Notes: generated from the sequence alone by a model not told the origin. Shown: positions 55,208 to 64,000, counted from the stretch's first letter. The stretch: DNA of 64,000 bases from Bacteroides caecigallinarum (GCF_016901995.1 NZ_JACJLE010000009.1:1-64000), one strand, 5' to 3'. A program made the numbers and translations.

Positions 55208-56236
55208 ATGATAGAAAAACATATTGTACTTGAAGATATCGATCCGGTTATCTTCTATGGCGTGAACAACGTCAACATGCAAATGATTAAAGCTCTGTTT
55301 CCCAAACTGAGGATAGTGGCTAGAGGAAATGTCATAAAGATAATGGGAGACGAGGAGGAAATGTGTGCCTTCGAAGAAGCTGTGACAGCACTGGAAAAAC
55401 ACTGCTCGATATACAATTCGCTCAACGAGGAGGTTATTCTGGACATAGTAAAAGGCAAAAACACAAAAATAGAAAAGAACAGCGAGGCAATCGTGTTCAG
55501 TGTCACCGGAAAACCTATCATTCCGAGAAGTCCCAATCAGCTGAAACTGGTAAAGGATTTCGAAAAAAACGATATGATATTCGCCATAGGACCGGCCGGT
55601 TCGGGCAAAACTTATACCGCAATAGCTCTGGCTGTGAGAGCTCTCAAAAACAAGGAAATCAAAAAAATCATATTAAGCCGTCCGGCTGTAGAAGCAGGAG
55701 AGAAACTGGGATTCCTGCCGGGAGATATGAAGGACAAGATTGACCCGTATCTGCAACCGCTGTACGATGCTCTGCAAGACATGATTCCTGCCGCCAAACT
55801 GAAGGAATACATGGAGCTGAACATCATTCAGATTGCTCCTCTTGCATTTATGCGCGGACGTACGCTGAATGATGCTGTAGTGATCCTTGACGAGGCTCAG
55901 AACACTACCACTCAGCAGATAAAGATGTTCCTCACCCGTATGGGTATGAACACCAAGATGATTATCACAGGCGATATGACGCAGATTGACCTTCCTTCGT
56001 CGCAGACATCAGGCTTGGTACAGGCAATGAAAATCCTGAAAGGAGTGAAAGGCATCAGTTTCATAGAGCTTAACAAAAAGGATATCGTAAGACACAAACT
56101 GGTGACAAGAATTGTGGAGGCTTACGAGAAATTCGAGGAGAAAGTAAAATCCGAGAAAGCGGAGAAAGCGAAAGCAGAAAAAGAAGAAAAGGACAAAGCT
56201 GAAAAAACAGAAAAGAAAGCTGCGTCAAAACAATAA
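55208..56236 (+). CDS. phoH: PhoH-family P-loop protein
   Basis: The 342-residue protein has a KH-like N-terminal region (about 10-70) and the PhoH ATPase with Walker A GPAGSGKTYTA (near 129) and Walker B VVILDEAQNTT (near 225). PhoH-type proteins are ATPases linked to RNA metabolism. The last 40 residues are almost only Lys, Glu and Ala, a flexible tail that varies between species. The gene is 39 bp upstream of purC. Confidence 0.94.
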   Translation: MIEKHIVLEDIDPVIFYGVNNVNMQMIKALFPKLRIVARGNVIKIMGDEEEMCAFEEAVTALEKHCSIYNSLNEEVILDIVKGKNTKIEKNSEAIVFSVTGKPIIPRSPNQLKLVKDFEKNDMIFAIGPAGSGKTYTAIALAVRALKNKEIKKIILSRPAVEAGEKLGFLPGDMKDKIDPYLQPLYDALQDMIPAAKLKEYMELNIIQIAPLAFMRGRTLNDAVVILDEAQNTTTQQIKMFLTRMGMNTKMIITGDMTQIDLPSSQTSGLVQAMKILKGVKGISFIELNKKDIVRHKLVTRIVEAYEKFEEKVKSEKAEKAKAEKEEKDKAEKTEKKAASKQ

Positions 56237-56275
56237 TGGAAACAACATATTTACTTCCTAAAATATATAGAAAAG

Positions 56276-57220
56276 ATGAGTAAAGCATTAACAAAAACAG
56301 ACTTCAACTTTCCTGGTCAGAAGAGTGTTTACCACGGAAAAGTTCGCGATGTTTATAACATCAACGGTGAAAAATTAGTCATGGTTGCAACAGACCGTAT
56401 CTCGGCATTCGACGTTGTTTTGCCAGAAGGTATTCCTTACAAAGGCCAGATGTTGAACCAGATTGCAGCCAAATTCCTTGATGCTACAACTGACATCTGT
56501 CCAAACTGGAAACTCGCTACTCCGGACCCAATGGTTACTGTAGGTGTAATGTGCGAAGGTTTCCCTGTAGAAATGATTGTTCGCGGTTACTTGTGCGGTA
56601 GCGCATGGCGTGCCTACAAGAGCGGTGTTCGCGAAATCTGCGGTGTGAAACTTCCTGAAGGTATGCGCGAGAACCAGAAATTCCCTACACCTATCATCAC
56701 TCCTACTACTAAGGCTGAAATGGGTATGCACGATGAGGATATCTCTAAAGAAGAAATCCTCGCTAAAGGTCTTGCAACTCCTGAAGAATATGCTACACTG
56801 GAGAAATATACTCTGGCTTTGTTCGAACGCGGTACAAAGATGGCTGCTGAACGCGGTCTTATCCTCGTTGACACTAAATACGAATTCGGTAAGCACAACG
56901 GTCAGATTTATCTGATGGACGAAATCCACACTCCAGACTCAAGCCGTTACTTCTACTCAGAAGGTTACGAAGAACGTTTCGAAAAAGGCGAACCTCAGAA
57001 ACAGCTTTCTAAGGAATTCGTACGCGAATGGCTGATGGCTAACGGTTTCCAGGGTAAGGAAGGACAGACTGTTCCTGAAATGACTCCGGAAATAGTAAAC
57101 TCAATCAGCGAACGTTATATCGAACTTTACGAACACATCACTGGTGAAACATTCGTAAAGGCTGATACAGCTGAACTTGCATCACGCATCGAAAAGAACG
57201 TTACTGAATACTTGAAATAA
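56276..57220 (+). CDS. purC: SAICAR synthetase
   Basis: PurC ligates CAIR with aspartate using ATP in de novo purine synthesis. The 314-residue protein has [25 protein letters not shown] (residues 22-46) and [14 protein letters not shown] near 101-114, and LVDTKYEFG near 199. Its length matches the longer PurC form. Codon use suggests high expression, unlike the genes on either side. A GC-rich hairpin (57229-57248) follows the stop. Confidence 0.96.
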   Translation: MSKALTKTDFNFPGQKSVYHGKVRDVYNINGEKLVMVATDRISAFDVVLPEGIPYKGQMLNQIAAKFLDATTDICPNWKLATPDPMVTVGVMCEGFPVEMIVRGYLCGSAWRAYKSGVREICGVKLPEGMRENQKFPTPIITPTTKAEMGMHDEDISKEEILAKGLATPEEYATLEKYTLALFERGTKMAAERGLILVDTKYEFGKHNGQIYLMDEIHTPDSSRYFYSEGYEERFEKGEPQKQLSKEFVREWLMANGFQGKEGQTVPEMTPEIVNSISERYIELYEHITGETFVKADTAELASRIEKNVTEYLK

Positions 57221-57228
57221 TTATGACA

Positions 57229-57248
57229 GGGCGGGATTCTTCCCGCCC
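57229..57248 (+). terminator. GC-rich hairpin between purC and menG
   Basis: A perfect 8-bp stem (GGGCGGGA with its complement) with a 4-nt loop. There is no long T-run, so it may be a partial terminator or an mRNA 3'-end stabiliser. Confidence 0.6.
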
Positions 57249-57288
57249 ATCATATATTCTATCCACAAATCCTACACTAACTCACAAC

Positions 57289-58029
57289 ATGTCAAACTAT
57301 CCTCAAGAAAACATCAAACCTTATAATCAAGACGAAAGCAAAGCCGCACAGGTAGAAAAAATGTTCGACAACATCGCTCCTACTTACGATAATCTGAACC
57401 ACGTACTTTCGCTTGGCATTGACAAAAGCTGGCGACGCAAAGCCATCAACATGCTCAAGCCATACCGACCGATGCACATGATGGACGTGGCTACAGGAAC
57501 TGGCGATTTTGCTATACAGGCATGCCGTGTACTTCAGCCTGAAGAACTTATAGGTACAGATATCTCGGAGGGTATGATGAATGTAGGACGTGAAAAAGTA
57601 AGACAGTCGGGGCTGGACAAACAGATATCCTTCGCCAAGGAAGACTGTACTTCTCTCACATTTCCCGACAACAGATTCGATGCCATAACAGTGGCATTCG
57701 GAGTACGTAACTTCGAGAACCTGGACAAAGGGCTGGCAGAGATGCACCGCGTATTGACCACAGGCGGACATTTGGTCATTCTGGAACTGTCCGAACCGGA
57801 AACATTCCCGATGAAACAGCTTTATGCCATCTACTCGAAAGTCGTAATTCCAACAATCGGAAAGTTACTATCGAAAGACAACAGTGCATACACATACCTG
57901 CCGCAATCCATCAAGGCTTTCCCGCAAGGAGAAGTTATGCAACAAATTCTTTACAAGGCAGGATTCAGCAAAGTGACATTCAAAAGACTTACATTTGGTA
58001 TTTGCACTCTTTACTTTGCAACAAAATAA
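57289..58029 (+). CDS. menG: Demethylmenaquinone methyltransferase
   Basis: The 246-residue SAM-dependent methyltransferase performs the last step of menaquinone synthesis. Motifs include [21 protein letters not shown] (near 24-44), [10 protein letters not shown] (SAM binding, near 65) and [13 protein letters not shown] (near 130). The start at ATG 57289 was chosen over an upstream codon because the family begins just before this point and the upstream stretch is the purC hairpin. aroE follows 18 bp later. Confidence 0.93.
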   Translation: MSNYPQENIKPYNQDESKAAQVEKMFDNIAPTYDNLNHVLSLGIDKSWRRKAINMLKPYRPMHMMDVATGTGDFAIQACRVLQPEELIGTDISEGMMNVGREKVRQSGLDKQISFAKEDCTSLTFPDNRFDAITVAFGVRNFENLDKGLAEMHRVLTTGGHLVILELSEPETFPMKQLYAIYSKVVIPTIGKLLSKDNSAYTYLPQSIKAFPQGEVMQQILYKAGFSKVTFKRLTFGICTLYFATK

Positions 58030-58047
58030 CTTAAAATTTTTACTACA

Positions 58048-58791
58048 ATGAAGAAATTTGGTTTAATCGGCTACCCTTTGGGACATTCATTCTCTAAAAA
58101 TTTTTTCAATGAAAAATTTCATTCAGAAAATATTGATGCCGAGTACGTTAATTTTGAAATACCATCCATAGAGGAATTCAATAAAGTTATAAAATCCAAC
58201 CCTACCCTCTGCGGACTGAATGTGACTATACCATACAAGGAACAGGTTATCGGATACCTGGATGAACTGGATGCCGACGCTGCTGCAATAGGAGCAGTAA
58301 ACGTAATAAAAATAGAAAAGAACAAGGGCAAACTGAAACTTATAGGCTACAACTCTGACGTAATGGGATTCACCCAGTCTATCGAATCTCTATTGGAGCC
58401 TCACCACAAGAAAGCCCTTATTCTGGGAACAGGTGGAGCATCAAAAGCCATCAACTACGGATTGCACAAACTGGGACTGGAAACAAAATTCGTTTCAAGA
58501 GCCAAAAGAAATGAAAATACTATTACTTACGACGACATAACTCCGGAGATTATGAACGAATACAAGGTAATAGTAAATTGTACACCTACAGGTATGTACC
58601 CAAAAGCAGACGAATGCCCTAAAATACCATACGAATATCTCACTCCTGAACATTTACTCTATGATTTGCTGTACAATCCTGATACAACACTATTTATGAA
58701 AAACGGTGGAGAGAAAGGTGCAGTAGTAAAAAACGGTCTTGAGATGCTTCTGCTTCAGGCTTTTGGAGCTTGGGAAATTTGGAACAAATAA
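58048..58791 (+). CDS. aroE: Shikimate dehydrogenase
   Basis: AroE reduces 3-dehydroshikimate to shikimate with NADPH. The 247-residue protein is short for the family but complete: IGYPLGHSFSKNFFNEKF (near 5-22), NVTIPYKEQV with the catalytic Lys (near 59-68), GTGGASKAINYG (near 126) and VNCTPTGMYP (near 174). It sits between menG and a membrane-anchored hydrolase, probably as one operon. Confidence 0.95.
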   Translation: MKKFGLIGYPLGHSFSKNFFNEKFHSENIDAEYVNFEIPSIEEFNKVIKSNPTLCGLNVTIPYKEQVIGYLDELDADAAAIGAVNVIKIEKNKGKLKLIGYNSDVMGFTQSIESLLEPHHKKALILGTGGASKAINYGLHKLGLETKFVSRAKRNENTITYDDITPEIMNEYKVIVNCTPTGMYPKADECPKIPYEYLTPEHLLYDLLYNPDTTLFMKNGGEKGAVVKNGLEMLLLQAFGAWEIWNK

Positions 58792-58798
58792 AACAGAC

Positions 58799-59749
58799 AT
58801 GAAACATAAGAAATTAATTATCAGCCTCACAGTTATTGTAGTAATAATAGTTGGCGGACTGATAGGTGGAAGTCTTTACATGATAGACTACTCACTTCGT
58901 CCTGAAAACAGAGGTAAGGATCTGGCCGGATCTGAAGCGTACATGCGCGAGACCTATCCTCAAATAAATGGATGGTTGGACAGCCTTCAGGGAAACCAAC
59001 TGCTAAAAGATACATTTATAACTGCCAAGGATGGAATCAAACTGCATGCTTATTATGCATATGCATCACACCCGACCAAAAAGACAGCGGTAATTGTACA
59101 TGGCTATACCGATAGCGCCATAAGAATGTTCCACATCGGATATATGTACAATCAGTCTTTGGATTACAACATTATAGTTCCTGACCTGAGATATACCGGA
59201 CTGAGCGGAGGCGATGCCATACAGATGGGATGGCTGGACCGTCTTGACGTAAAGGAATGGATAAACCTGACTCCGGGTATTTTCGGCGACTCTATACAGG
59301 CTGTTGTGCACGGAATATCAATGGGGGCAGCAACCACTATGATGACTTCGGGTGAAGTCTTGCCTGAATATATAAGATGTTTTGTAGAGGACTGCGGTTA
59401 TACCAGCGTTTGGGAACAGTTCAAAAAGGAACTTAAAGAACAGTTCAATCTGCCGGCATTCCCACTGCTATACACTGCCAGCTGGATTTGCGAAATTCAG
59501 AACGGATGGAATTTCCATGAAGCTTCAGCTATAGAACAAGTAAAGAAATGCGACAAACCGATGTTTTTCATACATGGCGACAAGGATGATTTCGTTCCTA
59601 CATATATGGTGAACGAAGTATATGCCGCGAAATCAGAGCCGAAAGAAATATGGCTCGTGCCAGAAACGGACCATGCCACATCGTATAAAAACTATCCTGA
59701 AGAATATACAAAGAGGATAAAAGCGTTTACTGACAAGTATATTGACTAA
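58799..59749 (+). CDS. Membrane-anchored alpha/beta hydrolase
   Basis: The 316-residue protein has an N-terminal membrane anchor (residues 5-28). The alpha/beta-hydrolase core has the oxyanion-region VHGYTDS (near 101), nucleophile elbow VHGISMGAA (Ser near 178), catalytic Asp in IHGDKDDFVP (near 265) and His in ETDHATSY (near 298). It resembles YqkD/Bem46-type hydrolases of unknown substrate. The start at 58799 lies 7 bp after the aroE stop; an earlier in-frame codon would lie inside aroE. Confidence 0.88.
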   Translation: MKHKKLIISLTVIVVIIVGGLIGGSLYMIDYSLRPENRGKDLAGSEAYMRETYPQINGWLDSLQGNQLLKDTFITAKDGIKLHAYYAYASHPTKKTAVIVHGYTDSAIRMFHIGYMYNQSLDYNIIVPDLRYTGLSGGDAIQMGWLDRLDVKEWINLTPGIFGDSIQAVVHGISMGAATTMMTSGEVLPEYIRCFVEDCGYTSVWEQFKKELKEQFNLPAFPLLYTASWICEIQNGWNFHEASAIEQVKKCDKPMFFIHGDKDDFVPTYMVNEVYAAKSEPKEIWLVPETDHATSYKNYPEEYTKRIKAFTDKYID

Positions 59750-59783
59750 TAAAATCATTAGAAACCCTTATATAAAAAGCGTC

Positions 59784-59905
59784 ACACGTACGTGTAACGA
59801 CCGGAACACGTTCGTGTGACGATAGTGACACGTACGTGTAACGACCGGAACACGTTCGTGTGACGATAGTGACACGTACGTGTAACGCGTGTAACACGAA
59901 CGTGT
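59784..59905. repeat. Array of six palindromes with 22-bp period
   Basis: Twelve-base palindromes start at 59784, 59806, 59828, 59850, 59872 and 59894, exactly 22 bp apart. Odd copies read ACACGTACGTGT, copies two and four ACACGTTCGTGT, and the sixth ACACGAACGTGT. Linkers alternate, giving a 44-bp super-repeat. The array lies between the convergent hydrolase and nadE genes, so it may end both transcripts. Sequence is unrelated to the array at 45423-45482, but the period is the same. Confidence 0.9.
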
Positions 59906-59936
59906 CACGATGATTTCATCATTGTACTCTATCAAA

Positions 59937-61874
59937 TCAGCCTACAAGTTCCTCACATTCCTTGAGCCACATTGCCGCACTGGCATCACTAGGCATACGC
60001 CAATCGCCTCTAGGGCTGAGTGATACGGAACCTACCTTAGGCCCGTCAGGAAGACATGAGCGCTTGAACTGCTGATTAAAGAAACGGCGGCAGAAATTAG
60101 TAAGCCATTTCTTTATAGTAGTACTGTCGTATGTTCCTCTGAAAGCAATCTCTGCAAGATAGAAAATCTTTGCAGGACGCATACCGAATCTGAGGAAATA
60201 ATACAGGAAGAAGTCATGGAGCTCATACGGACCAACCAAGTCTTCAGTCTTCTGCTTGATATTTCCGTTTTCGTCGGCAGGAATAAGTTCCGGACTGATA
60301 GGAGTATCTATAATGTCAAGCAGAGTGTTACGGGAAATTACATCTACACCGGTCTGAGCCACCCAGTTTACAAGATAGCGTACCAACGTCTTAGGAATGC
60401 TGGCATTCACACCGTACATAGACATATGGTCACCATTATAAGTTGCCCAACCAAGAGCAAGTTCAGACAAGTCACCGGTACCAATCACCAGACCGCCAAT
60501 CTTGTTGGCATAATCCATAAGGATTTGTGTACGTTCGCGTGCCTGGCCGTTTTCGTATGTAACATCGTGAACAGACATATCGTGCTCAATATCCTTGAAG
60601 TGCTGTATGCAGGCGTCCTTGATGCTTATTTCTTTGGTAGTGACCTGAAGAGAACTCATCAGAGTAAGGGCATTGTTGTATGTACGGTCTGTTGTTCCGA
60701 ATCCCGGCATTGTGATACCTACTATACCCTTGCGCGGCAACCCCAGCTTGTCGAAAGTCTTTACACACACAAGAAGAGCCAATGTAGAATCCAGTCCACC
60801 GGATATTCCCACTACCACAGTCTTGCAGTTTGTGTGTACAAGTCGTTTTGCGAGCCCTGCCACCTGAATTGAAAATATCTCTTCACATCTTTCGTCAAGA
60901 AGCTTTCCGCCTGCAGGTATGAACGGATGAGGATCTATATATCTTGTAAGCGACAAATCACGGCTGTTTACAAGCTCAGACTGAATACGCTGTACTTCTC
61001 CTGAAGCGTATGTCCTGACACTGGCAGCAAATGTGGTATTTACAAGACGTTCTCCACGCAGACGTTCCACATCTATTTCACTGACAACCAACTGCTCGTT
61101 GAATGAAAAACGTTCAGCCTCCGCAAGCAGGGTTCCATTCTCATAAATAAGTGCATTACCGGCAAACACCACGTCTGTTGTAGATTCTCCAAAACCGCTT
61201 GAAGCAAAAACATATCCAGCCAGACAGCGTGCAGACTGCTGTGCCAGCAACGAACGCAGATATTGATGTTTTGCGATGTTCTCAGTATCAGCAGACATAT
61301 TGAATATTATCTCTGCTCCTTTTAATACCAGTTCGGAACTTGGAGGAACCGGAGCCCATACGTCCTCGCATATTTCTATTCCAAAACATGTATCCGACGT
61401 ATCGAAAAGCAGATTCTTGCCAAACGGCACAACCTGTCCGCATAATCTTATTGAAGATACTCCAGTATATGTAAGTGATGATGCGAACCATCTCTGCTCA
61501 TAGAATTCCTTATAATTTGGAAGATAAGTTTTAGGCACTACTCCAAGAATCTTTCCTTTCTGAAAGACTACAGCACAATTTGCCAAAGTTGAGTTAACCA
61601 CTACCGGCATGCCTACTATAGATATAATATCCAGTTGGCGTGTATTATTCATAACCTGCATCAAAGCCATTTCAGCCTGTTCTATCAACAGTTTATGCGA
61701 AAAGAGATCGCCACATGAATATCCCGTTAAATTCAATTCAGGGAAAATCACTATCTGCACACCTTTACCGTCAGCCACCATAATCTGTGCTTCTGTCTGT
61801 TGCGCATTGAATTTACAGTCGGCCACCTTTACCGCCGGTATAGCAGCCGCCACTTTTACAAAACCAAATTTCAT
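59937..61874 (-). CDS. nadE: Glutamine-dependent NAD+ synthetase
   Basis: The 645-residue enzyme makes NAD+ from deamido-NAD+ using ammonia from glutamine. The N-terminal nitrilase-type domain (about 1-280) has Glu in VIFPELNLTGY (near 43), Lys in VVPKTYLPNY (near 118) and Cys in CFGIEICEDVW (near 170). The synthetase domain has the PP-loop GISGGLDST (near 355). The start at 61874 (MKFGFVKVAAAIP) fits the family; an upstream codon at 61931 would precede the predicted transcript start. The -7 box is TATTTTTG on the minus strand, 61913-61906. Confidence 0.95.
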   Translation of the reverse strand: MKFGFVKVAAAIPAVKVADCKFNAQQTEAQIMVADGKGVQIVIFPELNLTGYSCGDLFSHKLLIEQAEMALMQVMNNTRQLDIISIVGMPVVVNSTLANCAVVFQKGKILGVVPKTYLPNYKEFYEQRWFASSLTYTGVSSIRLCGQVVPFGKNLLFDTSDTCFGIEICEDVWAPVPPSSELVLKGAEIIFNMSADTENIAKHQYLRSLLAQQSARCLAGYVFASSGFGESTTDVVFAGNALIYENGTLLAEAERFSFNEQLVVSEIDVERLRGERLVNTTFAASVRTYASGEVQRIQSELVNSRDLSLTRYIDPHPFIPAGGKLLDERCEEIFSIQVAGLAKRLVHTNCKTVVVGISGGLDSTLALLVCVKTFDKLGLPRKGIVGITMPGFGTTDRTYNNALTLMSSLQVTTKEISIKDACIQHFKDIEHDMSVHDVTYENGQARERTQILMDYANKIGGLVIGTGDLSELALGWATYNGDHMSMYGVNASIPKTLVRYLVNWVAQTGVDVISRNTLLDIIDTPISPELIPADENGNIKQKTEDLVGPYELHDFFLYYFLRFGMRPAKIFYLAEIAFRGTYDSTTIKKWLTNFCRRFFNQQFKRSCLPDGPKVGSVSLSPRGDWRMPSDASAAMWLKECEELVG

Positions 61875-61905
61875 ATAATTTGTTATATATAATGTATAGT
61901 CTGTG

Positions 61906-61913
61906 CAAAAATA
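61906..61913 (-). promoter_or_regulatory. -7 box of nadE
   Basis: TATTTTTG reads leftward; the start near 61901 gives a leader of about 27 nt before the ATG at 61874. Confidence 0.5.
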
Positions 61914-61977
61914 CAAATTATTCCTTTGCACAGCGGTTAAGTTAAAAGTAAAAAAAACAAAAAAGTAAGTTTGGAAC

Positions 61978-62036
61978 TTGTAGTTTAGAAAAAAGTTTGT
62001 ATCTTTGCCATCGAAATAAAATTGTAATAATTACAT
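61978..62036 (+). promoter_or_regulatory. perR promoter and PerR-type operator
   Basis: TTG at 61978-61980, 19-nt spacer and TATCTTTG at 62000-62007 form the promoter. Downstream, in the leader, lies the palindrome TTGTAATAATTACAT (62022-62036). It agrees with the PerR box TTATAATNATTATAA at 11 of 14 defined positions. Position after the start site fits repression by the encoded regulator. Confidence 0.7.
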
Positions 62037-62050
62037 AATTGAAAGAGAGT

Positions 62051-62473
62051 ATGAACGTTTACGAATATTTGCTTAATTACAACATCAAGCCATCCGTACA
62101 ACGCATCGCAATTATGGACTATCTCCTAAAGCATCATACTCATCCGTGTATTGATGAGATTTATATGGCTTTGCATGATGATATTCCTACCCTTTCAAAA
62201 ACAACAGTATATAACACTTTGAAGTTGTTTGTTGAACATGGAGCCGCAAAGATGCTTACGATAGACGAGCGTAATGCTTGTTTCGATGGCGATACATCGG
62301 CCCATGCACACTTCCAGTGCAAATGCTGCGGTAGGATTTTCGATATGCCAATGCATATAAACGAAAACGAAATGAACGAAATGACAGAAAAAGGTTTTAG
62401 CGTGGAAGAAGTTCACAGCTATTACAAAGGTGTCTGTCCTGAATGTAGAAATAACAACTCCGACAAAAACTAA
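62051..62473 (+). CDS. perR: Fur-family peroxide regulator PerR
   Basis: The 140-residue protein has a winged helix (about 5-80: KPSVQRIAIMDYLLKHHTHPCIDEIY, TVYNTLKLF) and a dimerisation/metal domain with two CxxC pairs (CKCCG near 94, CPEC near 132). PerR senses peroxide by iron-catalysed histidine oxidation and represses defence genes. The start at ATG 62051 was preferred over an upstream TTG. The reverse rubrerythrin gene follows 48 bp later, and a PerR-type site lies in the leader; both support PerR rather than Fur or Zur. Confidence 0.9.
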   Translation: MNVYEYLLNYNIKPSVQRIAIMDYLLKHHTHPCIDEIYMALHDDIPTLSKTTVYNTLKLFVEHGAAKMLTIDERNACFDGDTSAHAHFQCKCCGRIFDMPMHINENEMNEMTEKGFSVEEVHSYYKGVCPECRNNNSDKN

Positions 62474-62521
62474 AGTCGGACTGAAAATATTAATTTAACA
62501 ACTAACTAACTTATTACTATT

Positions 62522-63073
62522 ATGAAGAAATTTATCTGTACAGTATGTGGTTATATCCACGAAGGTGATTCAGCTCCTGAAAAGTGTCCATTGTGTAAAG
62601 CTCCAGCTTCTAAATTCAAAGAAATGGAAGAAACAGAAGGTGGTCTTCAGTTTGCAGACGAACACGTTATCGGTGTAGCTAAAGGTTGCGACGAAGAAAT
62701 GATTAAAGACCTTAACAACCACTTCATGGGCGAATGTACAGAAGTAGGTATGTACTTGGCTATGAGCCGTCAGGCTGACCGCGAAGGCTATCCAGAAGTA
62801 GCTGAAGCTTTCAAACGTTACGCTTGGGAAGAGGCTGAACACGCTGCTAAGTTTGCTGAACTTCTTGGCGACTGCGTATGGGATACTAAGACTAACCTTG
62901 AAAAGCGTATGAACGCTGAAAGCGGTGCTTGCGCTGACAAGAAACGTATCGCTACTCGTGCTAAAGCTCTTAACCTTGACGCTATCCACGATACAGTTCA
63001 CGAAATGGCTAAGGACGAAGCTCGTCACGGAAAAGGTTTCGAAGGTTTGTACAACAGATACTTCAAGAAATAA
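62522..63073 (+). CDS. rbr: Reverse rubrerythrin
   Basis: The 183-residue peroxidase has the rubredoxin iron centre first ([10 protein letters not shown] near 6-15, CPLCKAP near 22-28) and the di-iron four-helix domain second (ExxH patterns in [11 protein letters not shown] near 102 and DEARHGKGF near 166). This order is the reverse of classical rubrerythrin. It reduces hydrogen peroxide in anaerobes. Very strong codon bias shows high expression. It is directly downstream of perR and ends in a strong terminator. Confidence 0.95.
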   Translation: MKKFICTVCGYIHEGDSAPEKCPLCKAPASKFKEMEETEGGLQFADEHVIGVAKGCDEEMIKDLNNHFMGECTEVGMYLAMSRQADREGYPEVAEAFKRYAWEEAEHAAKFAELLGDCVWDTKTNLEKRMNAESGACADKKRIATRAKALNLDAIHDTVHEMAKDEARHGKGFEGLYNRYFKK

Positions 63074-63095
63074 TTTACTATTACAGAATAGGTTT

Positions 63096-63133
63096 ATGCC
63101 AGGCATATCGGAAGGTATGCCTGGTATTTTTTT
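63096..63133 (+). terminator. Terminator of rubrerythrin
   Basis: A 12-bp stem with one G-U pair (63096-63107 with 63116-63127), an 8-nt loop and a T-run. It separates the convergent rubrerythrin and LpxH-like genes. Confidence 0.85.
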
Positions 63134-63166
63134 ATCATCACATCAAAAAAAAGGAATAATTCAGAA

Positions 63167-63907
63167 TTATGCCATCAGTACTTTCCAGCTCTGATCTTCA
63201 TCTTCTATCAGAACAGATTTATTCTCAATCCAGTCGCCGGAATTAAGATAGCGGATATTTCCAAGATGAGTATCTTCAGGGTGATGTATATGTCCGCATA
63301 TAATGCCGTCGTAATTATTTTTCACGGCAAAGTCTGTTATCTGTTTCTCAAAATTAGTAAAGTTTGAGACAAGTTTTTTTGTCCATCGCTTAATTACCTG
63401 AGCGAAAGAGAACGGCTGTTTATGGCGAAAAGCCCTGTATTTGTTATAGAATTCATTCAAGAAAAGAAGAAACTCGTAGCATGAAGCTCCAACTTTTGAG
63501 AGCCATGTGGCTTTACGGTTTACGGTATCGAAACAATCACCATGCGTAACAAGGAACTTCTTGCCTCCACTTGAGAGAGTAAAGTCTCTGAATACTTTTA
63601 TACCTACTATCACCTTACCTACATACCTCTGCATGAAGTCATCGTGATTGCCGTATGTATAAATAACATCAGACGTGCTATTCTTCATCATCTCCGATAT
63701 GGTACGGAACAGACGCATAAGGTCACTTCTCCAAGCGCACTTTGGATGCTTGTGTATGTACCACCCGTCAATAATATCACCGTTCAGAATCAACCGTTCG
63801 CACGATACCGAACGAAGAAACTGAATAAGTTCATTTACCTTGGCATGAGGCATTCCCAAATGAAGGTCTGATAATATTATTGTCTTATAATGTTTTTTCA
63901 ACTGCAT
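63167..63907 (-). CDS. LpxH-like UDP-2,3-diacylglucosamine diphosphatase family phosphoesterase
   Basis: The 246-residue calcineurin-like phosphoesterase has the metal motifs LSDLHLG (near 14), LNGDIIDGWY (near 43), YGNHDDF (near 87), VTHGD (near 125) and CGHIHHPE (near 205). LpxH cleaves UDP-2,3-diacylglucosamine in lipid A synthesis. Bacteroidetes carry several relatives, so it may be LpxH itself or a paralogue. The start at 63907 was chosen because the -7 box (TAAGTTTG on the minus strand, 63936-63929) excludes the codon at 63931. Confidence 0.82.
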   Translation of the reverse strand: MQLKKHYKTIILSDLHLGMPHAKVNELIQFLRSVSCERLILNGDIIDGWYIHKHPKCAWRSDLMRLFRTISEMMKNSTSDVIYTYGNHDDFMQRYVGKVIVGIKVFRDFTLSSGGKKFLVTHGDCFDTVNRKATWLSKVGASCYEFLLFLNEFYNKYRAFRHKQPFSFAQVIKRWTKKLVSNFTNFEKQITDFAVKNNYDGIICGHIHHPEDTHLGNIRYLNSGDWIENKSVLIEDEDQSWKVLMA

Positions 63908-63928
63908 TGCCGTTTCTTTATAGTGATA

Positions 63929-63962
63929 CAAACTTACAAAAAAATACTTATATAGTAAGTTT
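63929..63962 (-). promoter_or_regulatory. LpxH-like gene promoter within an inverted repeat
   Basis: The -7 box TAAGTTTG (minus strand, 63936-63929) forms one arm of an 8-bp inverted repeat (63930-63937 with 63955-63962). This could be a binding site that masks the promoter, or chance in A/T-rich DNA. Nothing was seen between here and the window end. Confidence 0.35.
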
Positions 63963-64000
63963 ATAACAAGAAAAAAAACGAACCCACAACGGTATAAATC

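Noticed and set aside
59784-59905. Possible CRISPR array
   Set aside because: The repeats are palindromic 12-mers with linkers of about 10 bp that are themselves repeated; there are no unique spacers and no cas genes.

Overview
The window looks like chromosomal DNA of a gut-type Bacteroidales bacterium (Bacteroides/Phocaeicola-like; species not determinable by eye). The reasons are consistent. The promoters that can be read have the Bacteroidetes form, with TTG near -33, about 20 nt, then TAnnTTTG near -7, and lack Shine-Dalgarno leaders. Gene content includes a GLPGLI protein beside a CarboxypepD-type outer-membrane barrel, a likely NigD-type lipoprotein, a two-piece LysO, a UPF0210/ACT pair, TatA-TatC without TatB, reverse rubrerythrin and a GH3 glycosidase lipoprotein. 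No rRNA, tRNA, CRISPR array or prophage was recognised. One complete IS630-type element is present.

Layout. 1-5.1 kb: pyruvate formate-lyase and its activase, a small membrane ORF, and a convergent pair encoding a hemerythrin protein and a NarL/LuxR regulator with a degenerate receiver. Three near-identical inverted repeats (TACCTA-type heptamers, 7-2-7) each lie exactly 23 nt upstream of a -7 box, before pflB, before the hemerythrin gene, and before a minus-strand promoter with no obvious gene. 5.2-10.8 kb: uvrA and a GH3 enzyme. 10.8-13 kb: a tightly overlapping AmgK-like / RapZ-C-like / MurU-like operon. 13-18.5 kb (minus): Yip1-smpB-metH, a lipoprotein and a DMP19 protein. 18.66-19.76 kb: the IS630 element. 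20-25 kb: a glycosyltransferase/HxHxQ fusion, a SpoIID-domain protein and an AmpG-type permease. 25.1-31 kb: a lipoprotein, a Dna2-like nuclease-helicase and an SDR enzyme. 31-46 kb (minus): MATE pump, phosphoglucomutase, a GLPGLI/barrel/histidine kinase/response regulator operon, an AAA-ATPase_like protein, UPF0210/ACT, MazG, LysR and an orphan. 46.3-48.9 kb: clpB. 49-53.9 kb (minus): a five-gene operon with ECF S-type protein, TatA, TatC, M23 peptidase and C69 dipeptidase. 54-59.7 kb (plus): a candidate 34-codon ORF, split lysO, phoH, purC, menG, aroE and a hydrolase. 59.9-64 kb: nadE, perR with a PerR-type operator, reverse rubrerythrin and an LpxH-like phosphoesterase.

How the genes fit together. 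Two loci about 7 kb apart (AmgK/RapZ-C/MurU and GT-HxHxQ/SpoIID/AmpG) read as parts of one cell-wall sugar salvage route: muropeptide import, glycan cleavage, MurNAc phosphorylation and UDP-MurNAc formation. The hemerythrin/NarL pair plausibly couples an oxygen or NO signal to pflB expression through the shared operators. The GLPGLI operon carries 11-bp-phased direct repeats upstream that suit its own OmpR/PhoB-type regulator.

Two intergenic arrays of unrelated palindromes share the same 22-bp period (45423-45482 and 59784-59905) and are not explained by any element I recognise. All function calls come from reading motifs and context; no database or folding calculation was run.
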